Source of the DNA: T1Sed10-7 sp046483565
GTDB lineage: Bacteria; Actinomycetota; Nitriliruptoria; Nitriliruptorales; Nitriliruptoraceae
DNA length: 25,695 bases
Assembly: GCA_046483565.1 (NCBI GenBank)
Contig: JAWOCZ010000227.1
Location: 1-25,695, forward strand
Direction: 5' to 3'
In this document: positions 23,698 to 25,695 of the stretch, one piece after another
How positions within the stretch are numbered: position 1 is the first letter of the stretch
Layout of the letters: each line of letters starts with the position of its first letter
The notes under the pieces: generated by a model
Database searches by the model: none
What the model was told of the DNA's origin: nothing
The model's input: the letters and a program-made list of their open reading frames with translations, nothing else
Program-made: the position numbers and the translations under genes

Positions 23698-24588
23698 CTA
23701 CCCGATCGCCGGCAGTGGGACGACGCGGGCCCGCGCTGCGGCGGCGGCCTCGGCGGCACCCCCGACGCCGAGCGAGGCGCGCGCCAGGTGCACCGCCCAC
23801 AGCAGTGCCGGCGGCGCCAGGTCCGCTGCGAGGGCGAGCAGCTCCTGATCGCTGCACACCACACCGGCGAACAGACAGCCCTTGGCCACGTGGAAGCGTG
23901 ACGCCGATCGGTAGGCCGACGGCAGCAGCAAGGCCTCGGTGCCGGGCGACGACCGCATCTGGTCCGACCGCGGCGGCTGGGGCGACCGCGACGTCCCTTG
24001 CGGGTGCGCGTGGGACGGTGCCGGTGGTGCGGACGCCGGCCCGGGCGCATCACCGCGTGATCGCCACGACGGCAGCGCCCCGACCGGCGACCCCTCCCCC
24101 GTCAGCAGCGCGATCTCCACCGCGACCCAGCCGGCACGCAGCCACTGCCGATCACGTCGCGGCGACCAGGGCTGCGCCGCGAGCTCCCGGCGCGCCGAGG
24201 CCAGGTGTCGACGGGCCAGGTCCGCCTCGGCCTGCCCGACGGCGTCCGCCGCCAGCGACACCGTCAGCATCACCCCATCGAGCGCGTCGGTGGCACGCGA
24301 CAGCGCCGCGCTCTCGAGCCGTTGCGCCGCCGGGTGCCCTCCGAGCTCGCGCAGCAGACGGCCCCGCTCCGCGGCCAGCCACGGCTGCAGGGTCGGCGTG
24401 GACAGCCGATCCCACCAGGCCCAGGCCAGATCCCCGCGGCCGAGCCGTCCCCAGACGACGCCGTACCAGACCTGCTCGACGTCCTCCGCCGGCGCGTCGG
24501 GCCGCAGTCCCCCGCCGGTCCGCAGGTCGATGTCGGGGGGGAGCAACGCAGCGAGGTCAGCCGCGGCAGGCGCTGGAGGTCGGGTCAC
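23698..24588 (-). CDS. Hypothetical protein, alpha-helical, no recognised family
   Basis: I choose the GTG at 24588 (296 residues), which has AGGGTGG about six bases upstream; the open frame to 24915 lies over the divergent pullulanase gene and is unlikely. The protein is Ala/Leu/Trp-rich and mostly helical, with segments such as VWYGVVWGRLGRGDLAWAWW, LAAERGRLLRELGGHPAAQR and FHVAKGCLFAGVVCSDQELL. No signal peptide or membrane helix is evident. A Pro/Ser-rich break lies near residues 185-225, dividing two helical halves. It could be a TPR-like scaffold, but I do not recognise it. It is the first gene of the minus-strand run to ugd, 56 bases ahead of the Wzc-like gene. Confidence 0.65.
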   Translation of the reverse strand: MTRPPAPAAADLAALLPPDIDLRTGGGLRPDAPAEDVEQVWYGVVWGRLGRGDLAWAWWDRLSTPTLQPWLAAERGRLLRELGGHPAAQRLESAALSRATDALDGVMLTVSLAADAVGQAEADLARRHLASARRELAAQPWSPRRDRQWLRAGWVAVEIALLTGEGSPVGALPSWRSRGDAPGPASAPPAPSHAHPQGTSRSPQPPRSDQMRSSPGTEALLLPSAYRSASRFHVAKGCLFAGVVCSDQELLALAADLAPPALLWAVHLARASLGVGGAAEAAAAARARVVPLPAIG

Positions 24589-24624
24589 CCCCGCCACCCT
24601 AGGCGACCTGCCACACTGCTCCCC

Positions 24625-25695
24625 GTGTGTCCAACCTCGCCCCCCTCCCCCGATCCGGACGACCACCTCGAGCTGCGGTGGCGTCGGGCGCACCTGGTCA
24701 CCTCCCAGCTGCTGACCTGGCCCCATCCGGCCGCCACGACAGCGGGCGCGCGCTCGTGGCTGCACGTGGGACGAGACGGCGGGCTGCGCGTGGACGGTGG
24801 ATGTCTGACCGGCGCCGACACCGAGGTGGCACTGCGAGCCCTCCCGGGCGGGCTGCCCGAGGAGTTGACGGCGCGGGACGGGTACCGCCACCTCGCCGGA
24901 CGGCCCGCCTACCACCTCGACGTCGAGGTGGCCGACGCGTGGCTCGTCGGACAGCTGGCGGTCAGCACCACCGATGCTGCTGGACGCCTACTGGCCGCCA
25001 CCGGGGTGCAGACCGCGCTCGCGATCGACGAGCGGTTCGCGACCAGCCAGGCGCTCGGGGTGCGCTGGGACGAGCAGGGTCGGCCGAGTTGCGCACTGTG
25101 GGCGCCGACGGCCCGGAGCGTCCACCTCCACCTGACACCGGCGCCCACGGGCCACTCCCCGGGTGTCCGCACCCCGGACGATCGCCGCCCGGACCGTGGC
25201 GGCCCGGATGGTCGCGGCCCCGGCGAACGCGGCCCGGATGGTTCCGGCCCGGACGAACGCGTCCTCCCGCTCACCCGGGGAGGCCAGGGGGTGTGGTCGA
25301 TCCTCGGCGAGGCGGACTGGGCCGGCCACGCCTACCGGTACGCGATCGAGGTCTACGACCCCGGTGCGGACCGCGTGGTGCGCCACCTGGTCACCGATCC
25401 GTGGTCGGTGGCGCTGACAGCGGACTCGCAGTTCTCGCTCCTGTTCGACCTGGCGGACCTGGACGATCCGCAACTGGCGCCACCCGGCTGGGCGACCGGG
25501 ACGGCCAAGCCCGCCTTCGGGAGCCAGGCGGGGATGGTCGTCTACGAGCTGCACCTGCGGGACTTCTCCGCGACGGACGACAGCGTGCCGGCCGCGCTCC
25601 GCGGGACCTACCGCGCGTTCACCCTTCCCGGCAGTCACGGCACCCGGCACCTGCGGGCGCTCGCGGAAGCCGGCATCAGCCACCTGCATCTGCTG
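24625..25695 (+). CDS. Pullulanase-type alpha-1,6-glucosidase, N-terminal part (3' end outside window)
   Basis: The visible 357 residues match the N-terminal region of pullulanase-type debranching enzymes (GH13). LVGQLAVSTTDAAGRLLAAT leads to PSCALWAPTARSVHLHL, then HLVTDPWSVALTADSQFSLL, and MVVYELHLRDFSATDDSVPA with LRGTYRAFTLPGSHGTRHLR and AEAGISHLHLL at the edge. The catalytic barrel residues lie beyond the window. The enzyme hydrolyses alpha-1,6 links in glycogen or pullulan; no signal peptide is visible, so an intracellular glycogen role is likely. The frame begins at a GTG at 24625 with no Shine-Dalgarno, so leaderless translation or a later start is possible. Residues about 182-212 form a Gly/Pro/Asp/Arg-rich insertion. 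Confidence 0.88.
   Translation, partial: MCPTSPPSPDPDDHLELRWRRAHLVTSQLLTWPHPAATTAGARSWLHVGRDGGLRVDGGCLTGADTEVALRALPGGLPEELTARDGYRHLAGRPAYHLDVEVADAWLVGQLAVSTTDAAGRLLAATGVQTALAIDERFATSQALGVRWDEQGRPSCALWAPTARSVHLHLTPAPTGHSPGVRTPDDRRPDRGGPDGRGPGERGPDGSGPDERVLPLTRGGQGVWSILGEADWAGHAYRYAIEVYDPGADRVVRHLVTDPWSVALTADSQFSLLFDLADLDDPQLAPPGWATGTAKPAFGSQAGMVVYELHLRDFSATDDSVPAALRGTYRAFTLPGSHGTRHLRALAEAGISHLHLL
25170..25260. repeat. Low-complexity Gly/Pro/Asp/Arg coding repeat
   Basis: Imperfect repeats around CGGCCCGGATGG encode RPDRGGPDGRGPGERGPDG and a little more, inserted between two conserved blocks of the pullulanase. Family members have a loop here, so the repeat probably lengthens a surface loop. 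Confidence 0.6.

Overview
The window is high-GC bacterial DNA with dense genes, frequent GTG starts and 1-4 base translational overlaps, typical of an actinobacterium. Six secreted proteins each end in three SLH (S-layer homology) repeats, and a CsaB-type pyruvyl transferase lies in the same stretch. Together these point to a deep-branching actinobacterium that anchors surface proteins on pyruvylated cell-wall polysaccharide. A Nitriliruptor/Euzebya-like lineage is my guess from gene content; no marker gene here proves it.

Layout. At 1-944 (+) is the C-terminal part of a heparinase II/III-like protein. At 919-4817 (-) is a tight four-gene unit: ECF sigma factor, a membrane protein with a long acidic tail (anti-sigma candidate), a UPF0104/LPG-synthase-type membrane protein, and CsaB. 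At 5138-11225 (-) is a second unit: SpoIID/LytB-SLH, subtilase-SLH and a second subtilase-SLH. At 11476-13890 (-) are a UDP-GlcNAc 2-epimerase and a membrane-bound family 2 glycosyltransferase. At 14198-15604 (+) is an M23 peptidase-SLH. At 15640-16240 (-) is a decayed IS1634-type transposase. At 16297-18117 (-) is a PGRP-type amidase-SLH, and at 18588-19589 (+) a CAP-domain-SLH protein. At 19678-24588 (-) are UDP-glucose 6-dehydrogenase, a lipoprotein, a Wzc/CpsD-like membrane protein without a P-loop, and an unrecognised protein. At 24625-25695 (+) is the start of a pullulanase-type alpha-1,6-glucosidase.

How the parts fit (inference). The epimerase can supply ManNAc and Ugd can supply glucuronate for wall polymers. 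The glycosyltransferase, the UPF0104 protein and the Wzc-like protein could act in polymer assembly or export. CsaB would add the pyruvate ketals that SLH domains recognise. Six SLH proteins would then be held on that polymer: four predicted to act on or near peptidoglycan (SpoIID, M23, amidase, CAP) and two subtilases. The sigma/anti-sigma pair is transcribed with csaB, so one surface signal could set the number of SLH docking sites.

The most unusual items are the co-localised SLH hydrolase set with its own pyruvyl transferase and sigma factor, a recurrent disulfide-type SLH variant, the P-loop-less Wzc-like protein with a repetitive acidic tail, and the acidic-tailed anti-sigma candidate. 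No rRNA, tRNA, CRISPR array or intact mobile element was seen.
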